Source: Rhodoblastus sp963704565 (GTDB lineage Bacteria > Pseudomonadota > Alphaproteobacteria > Rhizobiales > Beijerinckiaceae). Taken from it: a DNA stretch of 64,000 bases. Location of the stretch: the NCBI GenBank assembly GCA_963704565.1, contig OY969917.1, forward strand, positions 2,170,001-2,234,000. The letters are read 5' to 3'. The first letter of the stretch is position 1. Each line of letters begins with the position of its first letter. The notes beneath the pieces were generated by a model, which did not search any database, was not told the DNA's origin, and saw only the letters and a list, made by a program, of their open reading frames with translations. This document shows positions 7,030-15,481 of this stretch, one piece after another. The position numbers and the translations under genes are program-made.

Positions 7030-8841
7030 ATGACCGAAGTCTCAAACAATGACGCCGCCAAGGCGCGGCCCGCGCCAAGCAATTCCCTGCGCGCGCTCGC
7101 GCCCATCCTGCCCTATGCCCGCCGGCGCAAAGGCTGGATTTTCGCGGCGCTCGCCGCTTTGACATTCGCTTCCGCCGCGACGCTGGTCATGCCGCTGGCG
7201 GTGCGCGGCATGATCGACAAGGGCTTCGCCCGCGACCATCTCGCCGCGATCAATTCCTATTTTCTCGTCCTGATCGGCGTCGTCGCCTTGCTCGCCCTCG
7301 CCTCGGCCACCCGCTATTTCCTGGTCATGACGCTTGGCGAGCGCATTGTGGCAGACCTGCGCGACGACGTTTTCGCCCATATGACCCGGCTCGACCCGGC
7401 CTTTTACGACAATGCCCAGACCGGCGAACTGGTGTCGCGCCTGACCGCCGACGCCACCCAGATCAAGGCGGCTTTCGGCTCCTCGGCCTCGGTCGCCTTG
7501 CGCAATCTCTTCATGTTCGTCGGCGCGATCGGACTGATGATCTACACCAGCCCCAAATTGTCGGCTCTGGTGCTGGTCGCGATTCCGGTCATTGTCGCGC
7601 CGCTGGTCGCCGGCGGGCGCTCGGTGCGCGGCCGTTCGCGCGCCGCCCAGGATGTTCTGGCCGACGCCAGCGCCTTCGCCGGCGAAAATCTCTCCGCTTT
7701 GCGCACCATGCAGGCGTTTGGGGCCGAAGCCGCCTCGACCCGGCGTTTCGCGGCGGCCGCCGAAGGCGCTTATCTCGCCGCCCGCGCCTCGATCAAGGCG
7801 CGCGCCTTGCTCACCGCCTTCGCCATTTTCCTGGCTTTTTCCAGCGTGGTCGCGGTGCTGTGGCTCGGGGCGCAAGACGTGCTCGCCGGCCGCATGACCG
7901 GCGGCCAGCTGTCGCAATTCGTGCTTTACGCCGTGCTGGCGGCCAGCGCGCTGGGGCAATTGTCGGAAGTGTGGAGCGAAATCTCGGCCGCCGCCGGCGC
8001 CGCCGGCCGCATCGCCGAAATCCTGGCCACCCAACCTTCGATCACGGCCCCGCCGCAGCCGAAAATAATGCCGCGGCCGGCGCGCGGCGAAATCGCTTTC
8101 AATCATGTAATTTTCGCTTACCCGTCCCGGCCCACCAAAAAAGTTTTCGACGATCTCTCTTTCGCAATTTCTCCGGGCGAGAAGGTCGCCATCGTCGGGC
8201 CGTCGGGTGCCGGCAAAACGACCCTGTTCCAGCTGGTGATGCGCTTCTACGACCCGGTTTCGGGCAGTGTCGCGGTCGATGGGCTCGACGCCCGCGCGGT
8301 CGATCCCGCCGATCTGCGCCATCGCGTCGCGCTCGTGCCGCAGGAGCCGGTGATTTTTTCGGGCTCGGTTTCCGACAATATCGCCTATGGCGCGCCCGAG
8401 GCTACCTATGGCGACATCGAGGCGGCGGCGGAACAGGCGGCGGCGGCGGATTTCATCCGCGCCTTGCCGCAGGGCTATTCCACCCCGCTCGGCGAGCGCG
8501 GCGTCACTTTGTCGGGCGGCCAGCGCCAGCGCCTGGCCATCGCCCGCGCCATTTTGAAAAACGCGCCGATCCTGCTGCTCGACGAGGCGACCTCGGCGCT
8601 CGACGCCGAAAACGAAATCCTGGTGCAGAAAGCGCTGGACCAGTTGATGCAGGGCCGCACCACTTTGATCATCGCCCATCGCCTGGCGACCGTGCTTGCC
8701 GCCGACCGGATTCTGGTGATGGAGGACGGGAGGATCGTCGAGCAGGGAACCCACGCCGAACTGGCGTCGAACGACGGGCTCTACGCCCGCCTCGCCCGCC
8801 TGCAATTCGACGCCGGCGCGACGGCGCAAGCGGGGATGTGA
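7030..8841 (+). CDS. ABC exporter, fused membrane and ATPase domains (MsbA-related)
   Basis: 603-residue half-transporter that should work as a homodimer. The N-terminal half has six hydrophobic segments of the exporter type-1 fold (for example WIFAALAALTFASAATLVMPLAV and FLVLIGVVALLALASA). The C-terminal half has Walker A GPSGAGKTT, Q-loop VPQEP, signature LSGGQRQR, Walker B ILLLDEATSALD and the switch histidine in IIAHR. This arrangement fits the MsbA-like lipid/drug exporters common in alphaproteobacteria; the substrate cannot be deduced. The ATG at 7030 is preceded by a CGGGGG ribosome site and excludes a long in-frame extension that overlaps rpmE antisense. Confidence 0.9.
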   Translation: MTEVSNNDAAKARPAPSNSLRALAPILPYARRRKGWIFAALAALTFASAATLVMPLAVRGMIDKGFARDHLAAINSYFLVLIGVVALLALASATRYFLVMTLGERIVADLRDDVFAHMTRLDPAFYDNAQTGELVSRLTADATQIKAAFGSSASVALRNLFMFVGAIGLMIYTSPKLSALVLVAIPVIVAPLVAGGRSVRGRSRAAQDVLADASAFAGENLSALRTMQAFGAEAASTRRFAAAAEGAYLAARASIKARALLTAFAIFLAFSSVVAVLWLGAQDVLAGRMTGGQLSQFVLYAVLAASALGQLSEVWSEISAAAGAAGRIAEILATQPSITAPPQPKIMPRPARGEIAFNHVIFAYPSRPTKKVFDDLSFAISPGEKVAIVGPSGAGKTTLFQLVMRFYDPVSGSVAVDGLDARAVDPADLRHRVALVPQEPVIFSGSVSDNIAYGAPEATYGDIEAAAEQAAAADFIRALPQGYSTPLGERGVTLSGGQRQRLAIARAILKNAPILLLDEATSALDAENEILVQKALDQLMQGRTTLIIAHRLATVLAADRILVMEDGRIVEQGTHAELASNDGLYARLARLQFDAGATAQAGM

Positions 8842-8845
8842 GGCC

Positions 8846-10054
8846 TCAAACGAAGACGAAAGGCGTTTTTTCGCTCGCGCGCCAGGCTTCGGCGCCGATC
8901 ACCGCCTCGGAAGGAATTTCGCGCCGCGCGTCGCGCAAAGCGGTTTCGATGCGCCGGTCACGCAGGCGGTAGCGGGGTTCCAAATTCATATCCGCCAGCG
9001 CCGGGCAAGGCTCGCCGAAAACCCTTTGGTACAGCTCGGTCATCATCCAATAGCGGCTGGCCATCAGCGTGTTGCAGGCGCCCTTGACCGCGAGAATATC
9101 GTCATCGCCGCGCATGTGCAGCGAGGTCACCAGCATGACCGAAATGGCGTGCAGCACGTCATAGCGGACATGGGCGATGAAGACTTCGAGATGATGCGGC
9201 GTGAGGTCGAGTTTTTCGCGCAAAGCGACGCGGATGAAGCCGCCGAGCAGCAGGCTGAAGAATTCCGGCACGCCCCATTCCATGCCCAGCCCGACCGAGG
9301 CCAGGGCCTCCAGCGGCGAAAAAGCCGTGTCGCCGGCGAGCAGGCGCTGGGTCAGGACATTGTCGGCGACGGCGGGAAGCAGAGCTGCATCCTGGTCGGA
9401 AGGCGCAATCCCAAGCCCCTCGAAGAACTGGCGATACATCGCGATATGGGTCTGGGCGAGCAGCAGATGGCCGAGCGGCGGATAATCGGCGACCGCATGG
9501 CTGCCGACGCCATATTCGTCGGCGACGAGTTGGGCGAGCGAAATCTGGGTGATTTCCGAAATGCGCTCGTTGAGCGGGCCATAGGGCAGGCCCATCAGCC
9601 CGTGAAAGCGGCCGATGGCGGCGGCGACGCATTGGCGGGTGTTCTTGATCTGGTTGAAATAATGGACCGCGAAGACGCGCAGCTGATCGAGCGTAGCGCG
9701 CCCCTCGAACACCCGCGCGAAAAAGGGATGAAGCCAGACCGGATGGCTCATCACATGGTCGTGCAAATCGAGAAAGAGTTCGGCCAGCGCGCCGCGCCGG
9801 AACAAAGCGACGTCATGCAGGGGATTGCCGGCCGGCGCGCGCGCGCGCAAGGCGGCGAACAGGCGATGCAATTCGGAATCCGGCGCCTCGACATCGGCGA
9901 CCATTTCCAGGAAGTCCCGCCGCTGGCTGTCGCGCATGGCGTCGAGCAGGCCGCGCGGGTCGAGCTGGAGCAGATTATCCAGCGGATGGATCGAGTCCGG
10001 AACGAGGAGGCGGCCGTTCTCGGAATAAGCGAGGGAATTGGCGTGAAGGGTCAT
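8846..10054 (-). CDS. Heme-oxygenase-like diiron (HDO) redox enzyme
   Basis: 402-residue protein of the iron-containing redox enzyme family, which includes UndA-, SznF- and CADD-like HDO proteins with a non-heme diiron centre. Candidate ligand motifs are DEYGVGSHAV followed by QTHIAMYRQFFEGLGI, and a later HVRYDVLH (H-x3-D-x2-H); earlier helices carry HYFNQIKNTRQ. An N-terminal ~110-residue stretch and a C-terminal ~60-residue tail flank the core. The reaction is unknown; known relatives cleave C-C or oxidise N- or amino-acid-derived substrates. Its start codon overlaps the stop of the GNAT gene (ATGA), so the two are translationally coupled. Confidence 0.75.
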   Translation of the reverse strand: MTLHANSLAYSENGRLLVPDSIHPLDNLLQLDPRGLLDAMRDSQRRDFLEMVADVEAPDSELHRLFAALRARAPAGNPLHDVALFRRGALAELFLDLHDHVMSHPVWLHPFFARVFEGRATLDQLRVFAVHYFNQIKNTRQCVAAAIGRFHGLMGLPYGPLNERISEITQISLAQLVADEYGVGSHAVADYPPLGHLLLAQTHIAMYRQFFEGLGIAPSDQDAALLPAVADNVLTQRLLAGDTAFSPLEALASVGLGMEWGVPEFFSLLLGGFIRVALREKLDLTPHHLEVFIAHVRYDVLHAISVMLVTSLHMRGDDDILAVKGACNTLMASRYWMMTELYQRVFGEPCPALADMNLEPRYRLRDRRIETALRDARREIPSEAVIGAEAWRASEKTPFVFV

Positions 10055-10545
10055 TTCGGGGGCGTTTCCAGATTTTCGATTTTCGCCTCAAATGGGCCTT
10101 TCCAGGCGAGGGTCAAGGTCGGCAGGCCGGACAGCGAATTGCGGCCTTCCCTGACGCGCTGAAAACCTTCGGCGCGGTAAAAGGCCAAAGCCCGGAAATT
10201 GTCGGCGTTGACTTCGAGGCCAAGGCCGGTCGGGCAGTCCTGTTTGGCGCGACCGATCAGGGCCCGCGCCGCGCCCGAGCCGAGCGCGCGGGGCGCGACC
10301 GCGATCTGCTCCAGCCAGCTCCGCGCCGGATCATAGAGGACGAAGCCGGCGAGCCCTGCCGTGTCTTCGGCGACCACGATCTGCGCGCCTTCCGAGAGTG
10401 ACTTCTTGAACAGTTCCGCCAGCCAAGGCGCGCGGGCGAAAAAATCGATCTCCGGGCGGCTGAGGCGCCAGGTCTCGACCCAGAGCGCGCGCAGCGCCGG
10501 CCAATCCGCCTCGGCATAGGGGCGCAAGACGACGTTGATCGCCAA
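10051..10545 (-). CDS. GNAT-family N-acetyltransferase
   Basis: 164 residues with the GNAT fold: N-terminal VVLRPYAEADWPALRALW, acetyl-CoA motif A around LEQIAVAPRALGSGAARALIGRA and the motif-B end NADNFRALAFYRAEGFQRV. The substrate is unknown. The start is TTG at 10545, one nucleotide after the MotB-like gene's stop, and the stop overlaps the HDO gene start by 4 nt. Tight coupling on both sides puts it in the same transcript as the MotAB-like pair and the diiron protein. Confidence 0.85.
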   Translation of the reverse strand: MAINVVLRPYAEADWPALRALWVETWRLSRPEIDFFARAPWLAELFKKSLSEGAQIVVAEDTAGLAGFVLYDPARSWLEQIAVAPRALGSGAARALIGRAKQDCPTGLGLEVNADNFRALAFYRAEGFQRVREGRNSLSGLPTLTLAWKGPFEAKIENLETPPK

Positions 10546-10546
10546 A

Positions 10547-11536
10547 TCAGCGATCCGTGATCTTCAACTCGATCCGGCGGTTCTTGCGCAAGGCCTCCTC
10601 GCTGTCGCCCTGATCGATCGGCTGGAACGAGCCGAAGGCCCCCGCCAGCAGATGCTGGGGCGCAAAGCCCTTGCCGATCAGATATTCCACCACGGCGATG
10701 GCGCGGGCGGCGGAAAGATCCCAGTTCGATTTGAATTGCGACGAGGAGGAGAGCGGCCTTTTGTCGGTATGGCCGTCCACTCGCAGCACCCAGGGAATTT
10801 CCGGCGGGATTTCCTTGGCGACCTCGCTCACGGCGACATAGACCTTGTCGATCTCCGCCTTGCCCTCGGGCGTCAGATCGGCCTGGCCGCTCTGGAACAG
10901 AACCTCGGTCGGCAGGATGAAGCGGTCGCCGGAAACTTTGACTTCCGGGCGATCGGCGAGAATTTCGCGCAGGCGCCCGAAAAAGTCCGAACGGTAGCGC
11001 GCCAGCTCCTGCACCTTTTCGGCCAGCGCGACATTGAGCCGCGAACCGAGGTCGGCGATGCGGTCCTGGCTCTCCTTGTTCTTCGTCTCCTGCGCCGAAA
11101 GCGCGTCCTGAATCGCCGCGAGCTGCTGGCGCAAGGCGGCGATCTGGGCGTTGAGAAGATCGACGCGCGACGCGGCTTCAGCGGAGAGCTGCTTTTGCGC
11201 TTCGAGCGTGGAGGCGGCGGCGCCCGCGCCGGCGGCGAGCGCGTCGCGCTCCTTGCGGGTGGCTTCAAGCGTCGCGTTCAGCGCCGCGAGGCTTTGCTGG
11301 GCCTGCGCCTTGCCGCCCTTTTCGAGCGACAGGATCGCGGTAAGCTGCTCGATCTCCTTGTTGAGCCGGGCCAGAGCCGCATCCTTGCCGCCGACGTCGC
11401 GCGACAGATAATATTGCGCGATGACGAAGACCGAGAGCAGGAAAGTGAAGACCAGCAGCAGGGTCGAGAGCGCGTCCACGAAGCCCGGCCAGTAATTCAT
11501 CGTCGTCGGGCGGCGGCGGGCGCGGGAGATCGGCAT
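10547..11536 (-). CDS. MotB-like OmpA-domain protein (non-flagellar stator partner)
   Basis: 329 residues: one N-terminal membrane segment with the proton-channel aspartate in WPGFVDALSTLLLVFTFLL, a long alanine/glutamate-rich coiled coil (about residues 45-170) and a C-terminal OmpA/MotB peptidoglycan-binding domain (FQSGQADLTPEGKAEIDKV ... VDGHTDKRPL ... KNRRIELKITDR). No flagellar genes are near. With the MotA-like protein it should form a proton-driven 5:2 complex anchored to the cell wall; the job is unknown. Its ATG overlaps the MotA-like stop (TGATG). Confidence 0.85.
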   Translation of the reverse strand: MPISRARRRPTTMNYWPGFVDALSTLLLVFTFLLSVFVIAQYYLSRDVGGKDAALARLNKEIEQLTAILSLEKGGKAQAQQSLAALNATLEATRKERDALAAGAGAAASTLEAQKQLSAEAASRVDLLNAQIAALRQQLAAIQDALSAQETKNKESQDRIADLGSRLNVALAEKVQELARYRSDFFGRLREILADRPEVKVSGDRFILPTEVLFQSGQADLTPEGKAEIDKVYVAVSEVAKEIPPEIPWVLRVDGHTDKRPLSSSSQFKSNWDLSAARAIAVVEYLIGKGFAPQHLLAGAFGSFQPIDQGDSEEALRKNRRIELKITDR

Positions 11537-12414
11537 CAGCGCGGCTCCTGCTTCTCACCGGCCAGACGCGCCTCGATCGCGGCCTGAAGCCGGGCCTGGC
11601 GCGCGGACTGGGCCTCGACCCAGTCGCGGATCATCTGCTGCTCCTGGCGCATGTGGCGCACCAGGGCCTGGACGCCATTGGCGAGACCGTCGATCAACTC
11701 ATTATTGTCGGCTGCCCTTTCCAGCGGGCGCGCGGCTTCGACATCCGCCGAGAGCCGGTCCTCGAGCTCGGTGTAGAAACGGCTCTGCGCCTGCCCCGCC
11801 TGGAGATCGAGAAAGCCGAGCACCAGCGAGCCGGCAAGGCCGAACAGCGAGGAGGTGAAGGCGAGGCTCATGCCCGCCAGCGGCCGGGCGAGGCCGGATT
11901 TGAGATCGTTGAACAAAGCCGAAGTCTCGCCGCCGCCTTGCAGCGAGCCGATCACCCCGCTGATCGAGCCGACCGTCACCAGCAGGCCCCAGAAGGTGCC
12001 GAGCAGGCCGAGAAAAACCAGCAGGCCGGTGAGATAGCGCGAGGTCTCGCGCCCCTCGTCGAGGCGGGTGGCGACCGAATCGAGCACGAGGCGGAGGATT
12101 TGCGGCGACAAGGGCGCCCGGCCCTCGGTTCCGACGATTCGCGCCATCGGCGCGAGCAGGCGCGGCTTCTTGCTCGTGCCGCCGTTGACCCAGGCGATTT
12201 CCCGGAAAAGGCGCCCGACCTGACCGAAGGAGATGAGAACGCCGATCGCCGCCGCCCCGATGATGACGCCGTTCAGCGCCGGATTGGCCATGAAGGCGGT
12301 TTGGATCGGCTCATGCAGGATGACCGCGACGAAGCCGACCAGAATCAGAAAGACCGCCATGCGCAACAGGAAAATGGCGGGCGAGGACAGGCGATAGGCG
12401 TCTTTGTCCGACAT
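11536..12414 (-). CDS. MotA/TolQ/ExbB-like proton channel subunit
   Basis: 292 residues with hydrophobic segments at about 12-33, 44-62, 145-167 and 190-215, in the MotA pattern. The family channel region YLTGLLVFLGLLGTFWGLLVTVGSISGVI and the later AGMSLAFTSSLFGLAGSLVLGFLDLQAGQAQ are clear. A C-terminal helical tail of about 70 residues follows. Partner of the overlapping MotB-like gene. This pair is widespread in Hyphomicrobiales outside flagellar loci and its function is not known to me. suhB lies 97 nt upstream on the same strand. Confidence 0.85.
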   Translation of the reverse strand: MSDKDAYRLSSPAIFLLRMAVFLILVGFVAVILHEPIQTAFMANPALNGVIIGAAAIGVLISFGQVGRLFREIAWVNGGTSKKPRLLAPMARIVGTEGRAPLSPQILRLVLDSVATRLDEGRETSRYLTGLLVFLGLLGTFWGLLVTVGSISGVIGSLQGGGETSALFNDLKSGLARPLAGMSLAFTSSLFGLAGSLVLGFLDLQAGQAQSRFYTELEDRLSADVEAARPLERAADNNELIDGLANGVQALVRHMRQEQQMIRDWVEAQSARQARLQAAIEARLAGEKQEPR

Positions 12415-12511
12415 TTCGGCGCTCCCTCTCTGTTTTTGTTGGCGTTAGCTAGAATGCAAGGTCATGGGAATTTCAAGGCAAATCTCGCCGCCAAGCCGCA
12501 TCGGGAACGGC

Positions 12512-13303
12512 TCAGGCCTTTTTGACGAGTTCGAGCAATTGCTTGTGGATATGCTCGTTGCCGCAGCACACCGAGCCGGTGGCGAAAATATCCGTCCCGC
12601 CGTCCGCGTCGGTGACATAGCCGCCGGCTTCGCGCACCAGCACCAGACCCGCCGCCATGTCCCAGCTCTGGAGGCCGCGCTCCCAGAATCCGTCGAAACG
12701 GCCGGCGGCGACGAAGGCGAGGTCGATCGAGGCGGCGCCCAGCCGGCGGACGCCGCCGGCCCGCGTCATGACCGAAGAAAGCTCGGCCTTGAAGCGCGGA
12801 TGGATCGCGGCCTTGGCGAGCGGCGGAATGCCGGTGGCGACCAGCCCATCCGAGACATCGCGGCGCGCCGCCACCCGGATGCGGTGGTTGTTGTAATAGG
12901 CGCCCTGGCCCTTTTCGGCGATGAACAGATCGTCGGTCGCCGGATTGTAGATCACGCCGGCCACCATCTGGCCCTCGCGCTCCAGCCCGATGGAGACGGC
13001 GAAAATCGGCAGGCCGTGGAGGAAATTGGTGGTGCCGTCGAGCGGATCGACATACCAGACGTGGCTTTTGTCGGCGCCCGCGACAATCCCGCCCTCCTCC
13101 AGCACGAAACCATAGCCCGGCCGCGCCTTGGACAATTCGTCGAAAATGATCTTTTCCGACTTCTTGTCGGCGATGGTGACGAAATCGCCCGGCCCCTTGA
13201 CCGAAACCTGGAGATTCTCGACCTCGCCGAAATCGCGCTTCAGGCCGCGTCCGGCCTTGAGCGCGGCCGCGGTCATCACATTCATCAAAGCCGAATTGAT
13301 CAT
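12512..13303 (-). CDS. suhB: Inositol-1-monophosphatase family protein (SuhB)
   Basis: 263 residues with the metal-dependent phosphatase signature: VLEEGG (Glu ligand), WYVDPLDGTTNFLHGLPIFAVSIGL (DPLDGTTN) and the C-terminal WDMAAGLVLVREAGG. Hydrolyses inositol phosphates or related sugar phosphates; SuhB homologues can also have a role in transcription complexes. The ATG at 13303 (MINSALMNVMTAAA) matches the family; a longer frame upstream is not conserved. It follows pbpC by 69 nt. Confidence 0.92.
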   Translation of the reverse strand: MINSALMNVMTAAALKAGRGLKRDFGEVENLQVSVKGPGDFVTIADKKSEKIIFDELSKARPGYGFVLEEGGIVAGADKSHVWYVDPLDGTTNFLHGLPIFAVSIGLEREGQMVAGVIYNPATDDLFIAEKGQGAYYNNHRIRVAARRDVSDGLVATGIPPLAKAAIHPRFKAELSSVMTRAGGVRRLGAASIDLAFVAAGRFDGFWERGLQSWDMAAGLVLVREAGGYVTDADGGTDIFATGSVCCGNEHIHKQLLELVKKA

Positions 13304-13372
13304 GGGGGAAGTCCAGGCAGATCGAACGAAAGTCGCGGCTGACATGCCCCGGCGGGCCGGCGAGGTCAATCC

Positions 13373-15481
13373 TTATTCGATCCGCACCAGCACGCTGTCG
13401 CCGGCGCCATTGGCGTCGATCACCGAGACTCGGGCGAAACCGGCGCCGTCGGGCGCCCAGCTCGCCTCATGGCGCTGGGTCTGGGCTTCCGCCTCCCGCT
13501 TGAGCGGCGCGCCATTGACCATCCAGGTCAGCGGCGGCGCGCCGCCCTGCGCCTTCAGCGCCAGTTCGGGCCGATCCTGCCCCGCGACGCCGTGAACCAG
13601 GCCGAGGTCGATGCGGGCGCCGTCGGGCGGGAAGGTGATTTTCAGCGGATTGGCGAAGGTCGCGGCCAGGGTTTTCGGAACCTGGCGGCGCAAATGGCGC
13701 AAAGGCGGCGGCAGATTGGCGGTGGAGGCGATCAGGACGCCGGGCGGGCGCGGCAAAGGTTCGTTGGGGCCGCCGAGCCGGGCGAAAGCCGAAAACAATA
13801 TGGGCGCCGCGACCTTGCGTCCGACCAGGCCGGAAACGGCGCCATTATCCGCCCGCCCGACCCAGACGGCGACGGTATGGGCGCGGTCGAAACCGATCGC
13901 CAGAGCGTCGCGATAGCCATAGGACGTGCCGGTCTTGAAGGCGATCCGGCCGATTGCGCCATTATCGGGCGGCGGCGCGAAACGCAGAATATCGGCGACC
14001 TGCCAGGCGGCGGCGGGCTCGGCGATCCGCCGCGACGACGGGTCCGCTGGCGGGTCGTCGAGATCTTCGACCAATTCCGGCGCGAGTCCGCCGCGTGAAA
14101 AACCGGCATAAGCGCGGGCGAGGTCGCGCAGGCGCACTCCGACCCCGCCAAGTCCGATGGCGAGGCCGGCGTCGGAATCCTTCGGCAGGATCAGCGGCAG
14201 GCCCGCCCCGCGCATGCGGGCGAGGAAACGCGCCGGGCCGACCGCGTCGAGCACCTGCGTGGCCGGCAGGTTGAGCGACAATTGCAGCGCCTCGCGCGCG
14301 GTCACCGCGCCACGGAACTTGTCGTCGAAATTGGTCGGCTTCCAAGCGCCGTAACGGGTCGGCGCATCGTCGAGCAGGGTTTCGGGATGGGCGAGGCCGT
14401 CGCCGAAAGCCATGGCGTAGATGAAGGGTTTCAAGGTCGAGCCGGGCGAGCGCAAGGCCTCGGTCATGTCGAGCGCGCCGGCGCGGTCCTGGGAGAAATA
14501 ATCGGCGGCGCCGACATGGGCGAGAAGGGCGCCGCTCCTGTTGTCGATGACCAGGATCGCCACGCTGAGCTTCGGTCCCAGCCGCTCGGCGCGGGCGCGG
14601 GCGAGCTTTTCGAGGCTCGCCTGCAAGGCGGCGTCGAGCGACAGATGCAGAATCTTGCGCGCCGGCCGGGCGCGGGCGAGCGCCTCGGTCACATGAGGCG
14701 CCAATTCGGGGAAGGGTTTTCGCGCCAGCGGCGGCGGTTCGGCTTTCGCCCGCGCGGCTTCGCTCGGCGAGAGCGCCCCGGCGGCGACGGCGCGGTCGAT
14801 CACCCGGTCGCGGGCGGCGCGGGCGGCTTTGGCGTGGCGGTCGGGCCGCCGGGCTTCCGGCGCCTGCGGGATCGCCACCAGCAGAGCGGCTTCCGCCGTG
14901 CTCAGGCGGCGCGGCTCCTTGCCGAAATAAGCCAGGCTCGCCGCGCGCAGCCCTTCGAGATTGCCGCCATAGGGCGCAAGCGCGAGATAGATGTCGAGGA
15001 TCTGCGATTTGTTGAACCGCGCCTCAAGCTGGAACGCGCGCAAGATCTGACGCGCCTTGGCGGCAAGGTCGCGCGCCGGCCTCGGCTCCAGCAGGCGCGC
15101 CGCTTGCATGGTCAAGGTCGAGCCGCCGGAAACCACATGCCTGTAGCGCACGAACTGCCAGGAGGCGCGCAGCAAGGCCGCGAAATCGACGCCGTGATGA
15201 CGGTCGAATCGCCGGTCCTCATAGGCTTTCAACAGGACGAAAAAGCGCGGATCGACATCGTTCGCGCTCAAGGGCAGGCGCCAGCGCCCGTCCGGCGTCT
15301 CGAAGGCGCGCAACAGCCGGCCGTCGCGGTCGAGCGCCACGGTCGAGACCCGGTCCAGCGCCGAAAGGTCGAGCGCGCCTAACTCCCGTTGCGCCTGGAG
15401 CCAGGCGCCCGGAACCGCCAGACCGAAAAAGGCGATCAGGACGGCGGCGTAAAGCCACAGGCGCTGACCGTTCGGCTTCAT
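13373..15481 (-). CDS. pbpC: Penicillin-binding protein 1C
   Basis: 702-residue bifunctional peptidoglycan synthase. It has an N-terminal membrane anchor (LWLYAAVLIAFFGLAVPGAW), a GT51 glycosyltransferase domain (EDRRFDRHHGVDF, STLTMQAARLLEP, KSQILDIYL), a transpeptidase domain with the active serine in SPGSTLKPF and the KTGTS motif, and a C-terminal PBP1C-type domain. Its ATG overlaps the stop of the alpha-2-macroglobulin gene by 4 nt. This pairing is the classical bacterial alpha-2-macroglobulin/PBP1C arrangement, thought to couple periplasmic protease trapping with cell-wall repair. Confidence 0.95.
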   Translation of the reverse strand: MKPNGQRLWLYAAVLIAFFGLAVPGAWLQAQRELGALDLSALDRVSTVALDRDGRLLRAFETPDGRWRLPLSANDVDPRFFVLLKAYEDRRFDRHHGVDFAALLRASWQFVRYRHVVSGGSTLTMQAARLLEPRPARDLAAKARQILRAFQLEARFNKSQILDIYLALAPYGGNLEGLRAASLAYFGKEPRRLSTAEAALLVAIPQAPEARRPDRHAKAARAARDRVIDRAVAAGALSPSEAARAKAEPPPLARKPFPELAPHVTEALARARPARKILHLSLDAALQASLEKLARARAERLGPKLSVAILVIDNRSGALLAHVGAADYFSQDRAGALDMTEALRSPGSTLKPFIYAMAFGDGLAHPETLLDDAPTRYGAWKPTNFDDKFRGAVTAREALQLSLNLPATQVLDAVGPARFLARMRGAGLPLILPKDSDAGLAIGLGGVGVRLRDLARAYAGFSRGGLAPELVEDLDDPPADPSSRRIAEPAAAWQVADILRFAPPPDNGAIGRIAFKTGTSYGYRDALAIGFDRAHTVAVWVGRADNGAVSGLVGRKVAAPILFSAFARLGGPNEPLPRPPGVLIASTANLPPPLRHLRRQVPKTLAATFANPLKITFPPDGARIDLGLVHGVAGQDRPELALKAQGGAPPLTWMVNGAPLKREAEAQTQRHEASWAPDGAGFARVSVIDANGAGDSVLVRIE

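Noticed and set aside
10547..12414. MotA/MotB-like pair as a Zorya (ZorAB) defence system
   Set aside because: No ZorC, ZorD or ZorE gene is near. The neighbours are suhB, pbpC, GNAT and an HDO protein, and the MotA-like protein lacks the very long ZorA tail.
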